Assembly: GCF_009806555.1 (NCBI RefSeq)
Contig: NZ_VUOK01000018.1
Coordinates: 1 to 64,000 of the forward strand
Source of the DNA: Methylobacterium sp. 2A
Lineage (GTDB): Bacteria > Pseudomonadota > Alphaproteobacteria > Rhizobiales > Beijerinckiaceae
DNA length: 64,000 bases
Reading direction: 5' to 3'
The first letter of the stretch is position 1, and each line of letters begins with the position of its first letter. Both the position numbers and the translations under genes were made by a program. The notes below the pieces were generated by a model. The model saw only the letters and a program-made list of their open reading frames with translations. It had not been told where the DNA came from and searched no databases. Below, piece after piece: positions 26,339-34,316 of this stretch.

Positions 26339-27235
26339 ATGACCCGCTTATTTGTCGGCATTCCGAGCGCCGGACGGAAGGGAATCCTGAGCGACACGCT
26401 CGCGCATCTCAGCCGGCAGGTTCGGCGCCCCGACAAGGTCATCCTCTGCACGCCGGACGATGAGGATGACCAGACCCCGGATTTCGACCGCGCGCTCGAC
26501 CTGATCCACATCCGGGCGCCGAAGGGCTCCTGCTCGCAGCGCAACGCGATGCTCGACCTGCTGAAGGACGAAGCCGGCATCCTGCTGATCATCGACGACG
26601 ATTTCTTCGTCCACCGGCAGTATCTCGACGCGATCGAGACGATCATGCAGGCGCGGCCCGACATCGCGCTGGCCAACGGCCACATCATCAAGGACGGGAT
26701 CATCGGCCCCGGCATACCGGTCGCGGAGGCCAACCGGATGCTCGACGAGACGCCGGCCGATCCCACGCGCCCGGCGACCGTACGCGACAAGATCGTCGGC
26801 TACGGGTGCAACATGGCGATCCGCCTCGAACACGCGCGGGATGTGCGGTTCGACGAGAACCTGCCCCTCTATGGCTGGCTGGAGGATGTCGATTTCTCGC
26901 ACCAGCTCAGCCGATCGGGCAAGATCGTCGACGTGTCCGCCATCTCGGGTGTGCATCTCGGAATCAAGATGGGCCGGACGCCCGGCAAGAAGTTCGGATA
27001 TTCGCAGATCGTCAACCCGATCTACCTGATCCGGAAGGGGAGCATGAAGCCGCGCCACGCGCTGTTCCTCATGGCCCGCAACATGGCGATGAACGTGACG
27101 CGCAGCGTCTCGCCCGAACCCTATCTGGATCGACGCGGCCGGCTCTACGGCAACCTGCTCGGATTGTGCGACATCCTCCGCGGGCGCATCAACCCGCGCG
27201 CGGTGGCCCTGCTGGACCAGCCGCGGCCGGGCTAG
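26339..27235 (+). CDS. Family 2 glycosyltransferase
   Basis: A 298-residue GT-A fold enzyme. The N-terminus TRLFVGIPSAGRKGILSDTL leads to an acid motif in GILLIIDDDFFVHRQYLDAI, where IDDD is the metal/nucleotide-sugar-binding DxD-type site. LYGWLEDVDFSHQLSRSG carries the ED acceptor-side motif common to GT2 enzymes. It has no transmembrane helices, so it is probably cytoplasmic or peripheral. It likely adds one sugar to a lipid-linked glycan. The start could be GTG 26336 or ATG 26339; the ATG is preferred. It lies on the same strand as the DprE-like genes, 322 bases on. Confidence 0.85.
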   Translation: MTRLFVGIPSAGRKGILSDTLAHLSRQVRRPDKVILCTPDDEDDQTPDFDRALDLIHIRAPKGSCSQRNAMLDLLKDEAGILLIIDDDFFVHRQYLDAIETIMQARPDIALANGHIIKDGIIGPGIPVAEANRMLDETPADPTRPATVRDKIVGYGCNMAIRLEHARDVRFDENLPLYGWLEDVDFSHQLSRSGKIVDVSAISGVHLGIKMGRTPGKKFGYSQIVNPIYLIRKGSMKPRHALFLMARNMAMNVTRSVSPEPYLDRRGRLYGNLLGLCDILRGRINPRAVALLDQPRPG

Positions 27236-27773
27236 GGCATCCACCGCCGGGGTCGGCGCCAGCCCGATCCTGCGAGCGCTCGGCACGCCTCTTGCGGGCA
27301 GTTTTTCCCGGAGGTGAAGCCGCGGAACAAGGCATTTCATCGCGCCAGTTCCGGCTTTGAGACGCCCTAGCAGTCGGGATTTGCGGGATCGAAAGGTTTG
27401 GTTGCCGCGAGCAGAGCGTCTGTTGCCGGGCCATGCGCGTCGCCTGCGCTCTTCGCGGGGACGATGCGTTGCATTGATATCGGTAGCCGTAGATGTTTGC
27501 CCGAAACCTGTTGACGGAAGAATCTGGCGCTTTGCTCTTGGAGCAATCAATATTTTGTTTTTGGCTTATTGAGGCGGTGAATTTGCTGAGGATTGGAGCC
27601 GCGCTAAGCATAGGCTGCTTGCCGTGCCACGCGCGCGTTTTATCTGTCGATGGGCAAGAAGGTAGTTTTACACATCGCATTATCGTGGCCCGAAAATTCA
27701 TATTCGCGTTATAGCGGCATCGTCTCATTGGTCGTGGTAAGACCGCGCCCAGGGCAGTTGACTGGAGTGATGG
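27236..27773. other. Intergenic region, A+T-rich in its second half
   Basis: This 538-base gap precedes the methyltransferase gene. From about 27480 to 27720 it is markedly richer in A and T than the coding regions around it. Short frames on both strands have no protein-like pattern and I could not identify a broken gene. It may carry the promoter of the methyltransferase gene; the composition suggests a junction or old insertion. Confidence 0.4.
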
Positions 27774-28400
27774 ATGGCCAACGTGGATGTCGCCGACAGG
27801 GTGTCCGGTTTGATGGGGGGACGGGACCGGGTCCGGTCGCTCCTCAACAAGCTGGGCTACGACACCACGGACTGGGTCCGCGTGGTCATGTATCGGGAGT
27901 GCTTCGCGTTCATCGAGAGCCTCTCGCCCGGCACGTTGGACACGCTCGAGATCGCGGCCGGGCCGCAATGGAAGCGCAGGTTCCGGTTCAAATCCTACAC
28001 GGCAGCCGATTATCCGGCTTTCGACATCTGCGAGGACCGGCTCGACCGGCAGTTCGATCTCATCATCGCCGATCAGGTCTTCGAGCACCTGAAGTGGCCG
28101 CAGCGGGCGGGGAAGAACGTCTTCTCCATGCTCAAGCCCGGGGGCACCTTCGTCGTGACGACGCCCTTCCTGATCCGGTTGCACGACAGCCCGATCGACT
28201 GCTCGCGCTGGACCGAGACCGGCATGTCCTACCTCCTGCAGGAATGCGGCTTCGCGGCGCAGAACATCAAGACCGCCTCATGGGGCAACCGGGCCTGCGT
28301 GCGCGCCAACTTCCGCCGCTGGCCGCGCTACGGCTGGTACAAGCCGCTCCACAACGAGAAGGATTTTCCGGTGACCGTCTGGGCCTTCGCCCGCCGGTAA
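27774..28400 (+). CDS. SAM-dependent methyltransferase-like protein
   Basis: A 208-residue protein of the class I methyltransferase type. The segment LDTLEIAAGPQWKRRF stands where the SAM-binding Gly-rich strand is expected, RQFDLIIADQVFEHLKWPQR is the usual motif IV region, and NVFSMLKPGGTFVVTTPF is the motif after the LKPGG turn. The N-terminus includes a Tyr/Trp-rich helix. Such proteins in glycan loci often methylate a sugar or cap a chain. The canonical GxGxG is degenerate (EIAAGPQ), so activity needs testing. ATG 27774 follows a GGAG site at 27763-27766. Confidence 0.8.
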   Translation: MANVDVADRVSGLMGGRDRVRSLLNKLGYDTTDWVRVVMYRECFAFIESLSPGTLDTLEIAAGPQWKRRFRFKSYTAADYPAFDICEDRLDRQFDLIIADQVFEHLKWPQRAGKNVFSMLKPGGTFVVTTPFLIRLHDSPIDCSRWTETGMSYLLQECGFAAQNIKTASWGNRACVRANFRRWPRYGWYKPLHNEKDFPVTVWAFARR

Positions 28401-28566
28401 TCCATTTCGCCGCCTGCCGCGCGGCCGGTCCGAGGCGGACGCGGCCGCGCCTTGTCAAATTCGCCACATTGATCAGCGAGCGTGGCCACCTCGTCAGGCC
28501 TGCGCCGGCAACCCTTGGCCGACCGCCTCTTGCCGGCACCCGCCCGCCGCCACCGTGGACGCGCCC

Positions 28567-29076
28567 ATGATGATCCGATCGACCCTCGCCCTGCTCCTCC
28601 TCTGCGGCCCCGCAGCCGCCGCGGCGGGCACGATCAGCGGCCCGGCGACGGTGATCGACGGCGACACGATCGAGGTTCAGGGGACCCGCCTCCACCTCTA
28701 CGGCATCGACGCCCCCGAGGCCGCCCAGAGCTGCGAGACCGCCAAGGGCCTGGAATACCGCTGCGGCCGTGAAGCGGCGCGGGCCCTGCGCGCCCGGATC
28801 GGCGCCGCGATCGTCACCTGCGAGCGGCGGGAGCCGGCCGTTGCGGGCCGCCTCGTCGGCGTCTGTCACGTCCATGGGGAGGACCTGTCGGCCTGGATGG
28901 CCAGCCAGGGTTTCGCGCTGGCCAGCCGCCACGTGACGAAAGCCTATGTCGCGCAGGAGGGGCATGCCTGGGCGACCCGCCGCGGGATCTGGGCCGGCAC
29001 CTTCGAGAAGCCGGCCGATTGGCGCAACGACCGGCGCCGGGTCGAGGCCTCGGCCGGGGCGACCGCGGACGAGTAG
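28567..29076 (+). CDS. Secreted thermonuclease-family protein (SNase domain)
   Basis: A 169-residue protein with a signal peptide (MMIRSTLALLLLCGPAAAAA) and a staphylococcal-nuclease-like OB fold: ATVIDGDTIEVQGTRLHLYG, then IDAPE, with later Arg in the GRLVGVCHV segment. The Asp/Asp/Glu calcium-site positions (DGDT, DAPE) look intact. Bacterial relatives are exported nucleases or have lost activity. Four Cys (two of them in the SCETAKGLEYRCG segment) could form disulphides. ATG 28567 is preferred over the in-frame GTG 28555 because it starts the signal peptide directly. It is convergent with the transporter gene at 29084, 7 bases away. Confidence 0.85.
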   Translation: MMIRSTLALLLLCGPAAAAAGTISGPATVIDGDTIEVQGTRLHLYGIDAPEAAQSCETAKGLEYRCGREAARALRARIGAAIVTCERREPAVAGRLVGVCHVHGEDLSAWMASQGFALASRHVTKAYVAQEGHAWATRRGIWAGTFEKPADWRNDRRRVEASAGATADE

Positions 29077-29083
29077 GAGCCGC

Positions 29084-30205
29084 TCAGACCTTCTCGTCGT
29101 GACCCTGGGTGAAATCCCGCCACAGCAGGACCAGGGCCGCCATCACGGCCGGTCCGACGAACAGGCCGAGCAGCCCGAAGGTCTCGACGCCGCCGAGGAT
29201 GCCGAGCAGCACCCACAGGAACGGCAGCTTCGTGGTGCCGCCGATCAGGGCCGGGCGCACGAAGTGGTCCGCCGCGAAGGTCACGACGAGGCCGGCCGCC
29301 GCCACCACGATGGCCGCCTTCGTCGCGCCCGCCGCCACGAGCAGCAGCGCCGCGATGGCGATGGCGAGGGCGGCGCCGAACGGGATCATCGCCGCCACCG
29401 CCGTGAAGGCGCCGAGCAGGACGGGGTGCGGCACGCCCGCGAAGTAGTAGACGATCCCGAGCAGGACGCCCTCGCCGAGGCCGACGAGGACGAGCCCGTC
29501 CACGGTCCCGTGCACCGAGGCGACCATCTGGCGGGCGATGCGCTCGCCCCGCGGCCCGAACAGCCGCTGGCAGGCGGTCAGCGACTGGTCCCGCACCGTG
29601 CGCCAGTCCCGGAACAGGAAGAACAGGGCCACGAGGCTGAAGCCGAACAGCACGACCCGGCGGACGATCTCCCGCCCGACATTGCGAGAGGTGCCGATCA
29701 CCGATTCGTTCTCGAACCGGTGCAGCAGGTCCGTGCCCGCCTGGGCGTGGTTCAGATTGTCGTTCCACCATGCGGTCGCCTGCGCGGCGCCGTAGGGCAG
29801 GTGCTGGAGGAATTCGGGCGCCGGGATGCCGTTCGCCTCGGCGTTGCGCACGAACTCGGCGACGTCATGGGCCTCCCGGGCCGCCTGGACGCCGAGGATC
29901 GCGAGCGGGGCCAGGAAGACCAGGGCCACGGCCGCGGTCATCAGCGACGGCAGCACGATGTTGTGCTTGCCGGGCGGGAAGCGGCGCTCCAGCCGGTTGT
30001 AGAGCGGGAACAGGGCGATCGCGAGCACCACCGCCCAGGCCAAGGCCGGCAGGAACCGGTGCAGGATCCACAGGCCGAGCGCCGAGAGCGCCACGACCAG
30101 CAGGACCCGGGCCGCCCCCTGCGAGCGCGCCCGCTCGTGCGGCGGCAGCGGCGGCGCCTCCGCGATCCGCGCCGGCGGGCGCGCGGGTTTGGTGATCGGT
30201 GGCAT
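29084..30205 (-). CDS. AI-2E family transporter (PerM type)
   Basis: A 373-residue inner-membrane protein with about eight hydrophobic segments and a large non-membrane middle part (residues about 110-190). The C-terminal half holds the family signature LLGIVYYFAGVPHPVLLGAF, then TAVAAMIPFGAAL and LFVGPAVMAALVLLWRDF. This family contains a Na/H antiporter and proposed exporters of small molecules; substrate is unknown here. ATG 30205 follows an AGGAG about nine bases upstream, which decides this start against a longer frame reaching 30598. It is divergent from acpXL. Confidence 0.87.
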   Translation of the reverse strand: MPPITKPARPPARIAEAPPLPPHERARSQGAARVLLVVALSALGLWILHRFLPALAWAVVLAIALFPLYNRLERRFPPGKHNIVLPSLMTAAVALVFLAPLAILGVQAAREAHDVAEFVRNAEANGIPAPEFLQHLPYGAAQATAWWNDNLNHAQAGTDLLHRFENESVIGTSRNVGREIVRRVVLFGFSLVALFFLFRDWRTVRDQSLTACQRLFGPRGERIARQMVASVHGTVDGLVLVGLGEGVLLGIVYYFAGVPHPVLLGAFTAVAAMIPFGAALAIAIAALLLVAAGATKAAIVVAAAGLVVTFAADHFVRPALIGGTTKLPFLWVLLGILGGVETFGLLGLFVGPAVMAALVLLWRDFTQGHDEKV

Positions 30206-30506
30206 CCGTCTCAATCTCCTCGGAACGCGGCCGGCATCCCGTCCCTCAGCTAGGGCCGAGGGGGCGGAAGCGGTACGGCTGCCCGCAGACGCCGCGGCGG
30301 CTGCCTGTGGATAGCCGCTGAAACGCCGGGCGGCCCGCCAAGGTTGCCGCCCCTGACACCCTCGTGTAGAGGTCGCCGCCATCCCACGGGATCCGTATCG
30401 GGACCCGTACACGCTGAGGGTGGTCGCGCGGGGCGTGCCGGGCTGTCCGGCCGCGAGGGGGCTTCCCGCCCGACCGATCCGGAATCCGTCCAGCCCGCGA
30501 GAAGAC
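30206..30506. other. Divergent intergenic region before acpXL
   Basis: A 301-base gap between the minus-strand transporter and acpXL. It should contain both promoters. No clear -35/-10 pair, repeat or small gene was seen. Confidence 0.4.
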
Positions 30507-30815
30507 ATGTCCGACGAGCCCGCCCACGGCAGCGCCACCTTCGAGCGCGTGGCCGACATCATAGCCGAGACGGCCGACATCCCGCGGGAGAAGATCACCC
30601 CCGAGAGTCACGCCATCGACGACCTCGGCATCGACAGCCTCGCCTTCCTCGACATCGCCTTCGCGGTCGACAAGGCCTTCGGGATCAAGCTGCCGCTGGA
30701 GCGCTGGACCCAGGAGGTCAACGAGGGCAAGGTCCCGGCCGAGCAGTATTTCGTGCTCAAGAACCTGTGCGCGCGCATCGACGCCCTGGTGGCCGAGAAG
30801 GCCGCCAAGGTCTGA
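30507..30815 (+). CDS. acpXL: Acyl carrier protein AcpXL
   Basis: A 102-residue acyl carrier protein, longer than ordinary AcpP. The phosphopantetheine site is Ser44 in [13 protein letters not shown]. The tail [20 protein letters not shown] and [12 protein letters not shown] is the signature of AcpXL, the carrier that holds C26-C30 hydroxy fatty acids destined for lipid A in Rhizobiales. The frame continues upstream to 30420 but ATG 30507 gives the family N-terminus. The next two genes, a dehydratase and a KAS-like protein, match the order of the known acpXL locus of rhizobia. Confidence 0.93.
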   Translation: MSDEPAHGSATFERVADIIAETADIPREKITPESHAIDDLGIDSLAFLDIAFAVDKAFGIKLPLERWTQEVNEGKVPAEQYFVLKNLCARIDALVAEKAAKV

Positions 30816-30840
30816 CGCTAAGCCGGCTGATCGTCCCGCC

Positions 30841-31308
30841 ATGCGCCTCGAATATTTCGAGATGATCGATGCCGTGCGGTTCCTCGACCGCGCCGCCGGC
30901 CGGATCGAGGCGCTCGCCCGGGTGCCGCTGGAGAGCCCGGTCTTCGAGGGGCACTTCCCCGGCCATCCCCTGGTGCCCGGCGTGCTCCTCACCGAGACCA
31001 TGGCGCAGGCGTCCGGCTATCTCGTGCTCGCCCATCTCGACTTCGCCCGGATGCCCTTCCTCACCGGGGTCGACAAGGCCCGGTTCCGGTCCTTCGTCGG
31101 GCCGGGGGCGGAGCTCGTCGTGACCGCGAGCCTGGAGCATGACGGCTCGGGCTATGCGGTGACGAAGGCGGCGATCAGCCATGCCGGCAAGGCGCTCTGC
31201 GACGCGGAGCTGCGCTTCCGCACCATGCCGTTCCCGGACGGGCTCGACGCGCCGATGCGGGAGCGCGCTCGGACGATCGGCCTGTTTCCAGATCCGGTGC
31301 AGCCGTGA
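30841..31308 (+). CDS. 3-hydroxyacyl-ACP dehydratase, FabZ family (very-long-chain type)
   Basis: A 155-residue hot-dog-fold protein that removes water from 3-hydroxyacyl-ACP during chain elongation. The FabZ signature FEGHFPGHPLVPGVLLTETM holds the catalytic His38 and Glu52, separated by the usual 14 residues. In the acpXL locus this member (fabZXL) acts on the very-long-chain lipid A acid. It is 25 bases downstream of acpXL. Its stop overlaps the GTG of the following KAS-like gene (GTGA), so the three are translated together. Confidence 0.88.
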   Translation: MRLEYFEMIDAVRFLDRAAGRIEALARVPLESPVFEGHFPGHPLVPGVLLTETMAQASGYLVLAHLDFARMPFLTGVDKARFRSFVGPGAELVVTASLEHDGSGYAVTKAAISHAGKALCDAELRFRTMPFPDGLDAPMRERARTIGLFPDPVQP

Positions 31309-32432
31309 ATCGCTCCGTCGTCGTCACCGGCCTCGGCCTCGTCTCCTGCGCGGGCGAGGGTGTGGACGCCCATCTCGCGGCCCTCGACGCCGGGGGGGCG
31401 CCCCGCACCGATACCGAGACCTTCGCGCCCTACCCGGTGCACCCGGCCCCCGCGATCGCCTGGGACGGCCAGATCCCCAAGCGCAGCGACCAGCGCCAGA
31501 TGGAGGCGTGGCAGCGGCTCGGCGTCTACGCGGCGGGCCTCGCCCTCGACGCCGCGGGGGTGAAGGACGACGCGGCCTTCAAGCAGGCGCTCCATCTCGT
31601 CGTGGCGGCGGGCGGCGGCGAGCGCGACTACGCGGCCGACGGCGCGATCCTGACCGGCCTGCGCGAGGCCGAAGATCCGGGCGCCTATCTGAACGAGCGA
31701 CTGCAGAACGATCTGCGCCCCACCCTGTTCCTGGCCCAGCTGTCGAACCTGCTCGCCGGCAACATCGCCATCGTGCACGGGGTGACGGGGGCGTCGCGGA
31801 CCTTCATGGGCGAGGAGGCCGCGGGGGTCGATGCCCTGCGGATCGCCCAGGCGCGGGTGGCCTCGGGCCAGATCGACGCGATCCTGGTCGGTGGCTCGTA
31901 CAGCGCCGAACGGCCCGACGTGCTGGTGATCCACGAGATGGGCGGCTTCCTCGCCCGGGACGCGTACCGGCCGGTCTTCGAGCGCGGTGCGCCGGGTGGG
32001 TTCATCCTCGGCAGCTGCGCGGCCTTCCTGATGCTCGAATCGGAAGCCCACGCCGCCGCCCGGGGCGCCCGCGCGCTCGCCCGGCTCGATGCGGTGACGA
32101 GCGACCGCACCCGGCGCGCGCCCGGAAGCGTCGCGGCGAGCCTCGAAGCCCTGTGGCGTCAGGCTGGACTCTCGGGGCCCGAACACGTCCTGTCCGGGGC
32201 GACCGGTGTCGCGCCGATCACCGCCGAGGAGCGGGACGCGCTGGCGCGGCTCGCGCCGGCTGCACGCCTGCAGGCGCTGGGCGACGTGATCGGCCACGGG
32301 CTCGAAGTGGCGGCGCCGTTCGGTGCGGCCCTGGCGGCCGCCCTCGTGGCCGCAGGCCGCGCGCGCGAGGTGGCGGTGACAGCGGTCGGGCATCGCCGCG
32401 GCGAGGGTGTCCTGCGCCTCGGCCCGGCCTGA
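31305..32432 (+). CDS. Beta-ketoacyl-ACP synthase-like protein without catalytic Cys (fabF2XL position)
   Basis: A 375-residue thiolase-fold protein of the KAS II type. The N-terminus SVVVTGLGLVSCAGEGV and the LSNLLAGNIAIVHGVTGASR segment fit FabF. Counting back from the VGG strand, the catalytic Cys position holds Glu171 (GEEAAGVDALRI). The first catalytic His motif is also absent (LSGATGVAPITAEE instead of a DAHGT-type loop), while the last GH motif (DVIGHGLEVAAPFG) is kept. It may act as a non-catalytic partner, like chain-length factors, of a true KAS encoded elsewhere. The position fits fabF2 of the rhizobial acpXL locus. The GTG start overlaps the dehydratase stop. Confidence 0.8.
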   Translation: MNRSVVVTGLGLVSCAGEGVDAHLAALDAGGAPRTDTETFAPYPVHPAPAIAWDGQIPKRSDQRQMEAWQRLGVYAAGLALDAAGVKDDAAFKQALHLVVAAGGGERDYAADGAILTGLREAEDPGAYLNERLQNDLRPTLFLAQLSNLLAGNIAIVHGVTGASRTFMGEEAAGVDALRIAQARVASGQIDAILVGGSYSAERPDVLVIHEMGGFLARDAYRPVFERGAPGGFILGSCAAFLMLESEAHAAARGARALARLDAVTSDRTRRAPGSVAASLEALWRQAGLSGPEHVLSGATGVAPITAEERDALARLAPAARLQALGDVIGHGLEVAAPFGAALAAALVAAGRAREVAVTAVGHRRGEGVLRLGPA

Positions 32433-32779
32433 GCCGGTCCGGCCCAAGTGACGGCGCCGGAACACAGATCTCGGATGCGTCCCGTCCGTTGAACTCCGTC
32501 CGGTCGCCGCTCAGACGGCCCTGCCGCGGGCAATCATCGCCGTCTTCAAGCCACCAATGTGCGCCCAACTCGGCCGGTGAGCCCGAGAAATATTTCTCCG
32601 CGCTTGCCAAGACAGCCCGATCGGTCTAACTATACGGGATCGGCACGTGTCCGGATATCTTGGACCGTTACGCCTTCGCAGGGCGGTTCTGACTTTCCTA
32701 TCGCTATCGGTCGATGCCGGCGCCAGCCTGTGAAGGTTGGTGCCATCTCTCACTATGCCTGCGAAGATCAAGGACTTCC
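32433..32779 (+). promoter_or_regulatory. Promoter and long leader of the cold-shock gene
   Basis: A 347-base non-coding stretch. A plausible sigma-70-type promoter, TTGCCA at 32604-32609 and TAACTA at 32627-32632 with a 17-base spacer, would start transcription near 32640. That leaves an untranslated leader of about 140 bases before the csp ATG, in keeping with the long, temperature-sensitive leaders of csp genes. Fold and promoter are not tested. Confidence 0.45.
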
Positions 32780-32989
32780 ATGAGCACCGGAACCGTCAAG
32801 TGGTTCAACGAGACCAAGGGCTACGGCTTCATCCAGCCGGATGATGGCGGCAAGGACGTGTTCGTCCACATCTCCGCCGTCGAGCGCGCCGGCCTGCGCG
32901 GCCTGAACGAGGGCCAGAAGGTTTCCTACGAGCTGGAGACCGACCGCCGCAGCGGCAAGCAGTCCGCCGGCCAGCTCCAGACGGCCTGA
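32780..32989 (+). CDS. Cold-shock protein (CspA family)
   Basis: A 69-residue single cold-shock domain that binds single-stranded RNA and DNA and acts as an RNA chaperone. RNP1 is KGYGFI (residues 13-18) and RNP2 is VFVHI (27-31), both with the expected aromatic residues. The size is normal. ATG 32780 begins [14 protein letters not shown], the family start; a longer frame from 32714 has no support. A strong hairpin terminator follows 24 bases after the stop. A DUF6481 gene lies just downstream. Confidence 0.95.
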   Translation: MSTGTVKWFNETKGYGFIQPDDGGKDVFVHISAVERAGLRGLNEGQKVSYELETDRRSGKQSAGQLQTA

Positions 32990-33012
32990 TCCCCGGCCGA
33001 ACGTCTCTCGTC

Positions 33013-33040
33013 GAAGCCGCTCCCTCCGGAGCGGCTTCTT
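33013..33040 (+). terminator. Hairpin terminator after the cold-shock gene
   Basis: Perfect 11-base stem GAAGCCGCTCC/GGAGCGGCTTC with a four-base loop, followed by TT. The T-tract is very short, so termination may be partial, letting some transcripts continue into the DUF6481 gene. Confidence 0.75.
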
Positions 33041-33111
33041 CGCATGTGAAATCCCTCTTTCTCCAATCTCTCGGGGCGCCGGCCTCCACCGCGTCCCATC
33101 CAGGAGTGTCT

Positions 33112-33480
33112 GTGAGCTTTCCCAACAAGCAGGGTGTCGCCGATCGCCTTGAGACGGCCGCCAAGGCGCGGTTGGAGATGCTGGCCCGGTTCCGGGCCCG
33201 TCCGTCCGCCGACGATCCGGCCGTCCTCGCCCGGCAATCGGCCCGCCGCGCCGTCGTGGATGCCCGCGAGGCCCGCGCCGCCGAGCGCGAGGCCCAGCGC
33301 CAGGCCGAGATCGCCCGTGCCGCCGCCCAGGCCGAGGCCGAGCGCCTCGCCGAGATCGAGCGCAAGCACGCCGAGCAGCTCGCCGCCCAGGAGCGCGCCA
33401 AGGCCCTCCAGGCTGAGCAGAAGGCGCAACGCGATGCGCGCTACCTCGCCCGCAAGGCGAAGGCCCAGAAGCGGCGCTGA
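33112..33480 (+). CDS. DUF6481 family protein, long charged helix
   Basis: A 122-residue protein, almost entirely Ala/Arg/Glu/Gln-rich from residue 30 on, predicted to be one long alpha-helix or coiled coil (AEREAQRQAEIARAAAQAEA and similar). The N-terminus FPNKQGVADRLETAAKARLE and the ARFRARPSADDPAV segment fit DUF6481, a small alphaproteobacterial family without known function. The tail is basic (ARKAKAQKRR), suggesting nucleic-acid contact. GTG 33112 has a CAGGAG site seven bases before it, which decides the start over 33046. It regularly sits near csp genes in this group, as here. Confidence 0.8.
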   Translation: MSFPNKQGVADRLETAAKARLEMLARFRARPSADDPAVLARQSARRAVVDAREARAAEREAQRQAEIARAAAQAEAERLAEIERKHAEQLAAQERAKALQAEQKAQRDARYLARKAKAQKRR

Positions 33481-33518
33481 GGCGCCGTCATCCCGACACC
33501 CCGTCCCAGGAGCCCGCC

Positions 33519-33719
33519 ATGTCCCACAAGTTCAAGGTCGGCCAGCGGGTCTGCCGGCCCCGGCACGGACTTCCGGGCGACGGGGGCGCGGGCGAGGTGT
33601 TCGAGGTGCTCCGGCTCATGCCGGAGGATCAGACGGGCGAGCCCGGCTACCGCATCCGCACGCAGGGCGGCGAGCGCGCGGTCCGCGAGAGCGACCTTGT
33701 GGCGGCCCCGCACGGCTGA
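33519..33719 (+). CDS. Small conserved-looking protein of unknown function
   Basis: A 66-residue protein, MSHKFKVGQRVCRPRHGLPG at the start, then GEVFEVLRLMPEDQTGEPG and YRIRTQGGERAVRESDLV. The pattern of short beta strands (VGQRVCR, FEVLRLMP, YRIRT) suggests a small SH3- or KOW-like barrel. ATG 33519 follows an AGGAG site. I know similar hypothetical proteins in Rhizobiales but no function. It lies 38 bases after the DUF6481 gene and may be in the same transcript. Confidence 0.75.
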   Translation: MSHKFKVGQRVCRPRHGLPGDGGAGEVFEVLRLMPEDQTGEPGYRIRTQGGERAVRESDLVAAPHG

Positions 33720-33857
33720 TCCGGGCGCGCCCGCAGACCCTCACGAGCCATCCACACGAACGTACGGACCCTTCGCGGCCCGTGCCGTTGCGCAGAGTGC
33801 ATATATTTCGTTTATTGCGATTGCACGCGCAGCATTTCCGTGTGGGGAGACACCGAG

Positions 33858-34313
33858 ATGACGATGCCTGCTTCCGCTCAGGGCCTCGGAGGGCGCCTGC
33901 CATCCGATCTGGAGCGTGAGACAGCCAACCAACTGCGACGGCTGCTCGCCCTCCAGGCATCCGGCGAAGCCAACCTGCGTGTGTCCGACGACGAAGGGAA
34001 AGTCGCCGACATAACCCTGACGCCAGCGATATCAAAGCTGCTGATTGAGGTGCTGCGGCCGATCAGTCGGGGGGATGCCGTGACGCTCGTTCCCGTGACA
34101 CAGATGCTGACGACGCAGCAGGCGGCCGACATTCTGAATGTTTCGCGCCCCTTCCTCGTCGGCCTTCTGGAGAAGGGCGCCATCCCGTTCGAACCGGTCG
34201 GGCGGCACAGACGCATCAAGGCGGAGGATCTGTTCGCCTACAAGGCTGCCCGCGACAAGCGCCGCAGCGAGGCGCTGGCGGACCTGTCCGAGCTCGATGG
34301 GGAGCTGCTGTAG
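33858..34313 (+). CDS. Excisionase-type HTH protein, likely antitoxin
   Basis: A 151-residue protein with a MerR/excisionase-like helix-turn-helix near residues 80-130: LTTQQAADILNVSRPFLVGL followed by LEKGAIPFEPVGRHRRIKAE. The N-terminal half (GEANLRVSDDEGKVADITLT) may be a dimer part. ATG 33858 follows GGGGAG; a GTG at 33840 is in frame. The PIN-domain gene starts three bases after its stop, the arrangement of a type II toxin-antitoxin pair with the antitoxin first. It probably binds and represses its own promoter and neutralises the PIN toxin. Confidence 0.82.
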   Translation: MTMPASAQGLGGRLPSDLERETANQLRRLLALQASGEANLRVSDDEGKVADITLTPAISKLLIEVLRPISRGDAVTLVPVTQMLTTQQAADILNVSRPFLVGLLEKGAIPFEPVGRHRRIKAEDLFAYKAARDKRRSEALADLSELDGELL

Positions 34314-34316
34314 CTC

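Noticed and set aside
27493..27714. Short plus-strand frame in the A+T-rich gap before the methyltransferase gene
   Set aside because: No ribosome-binding site, no recognisable pattern; low G+C content alone explains the frame.
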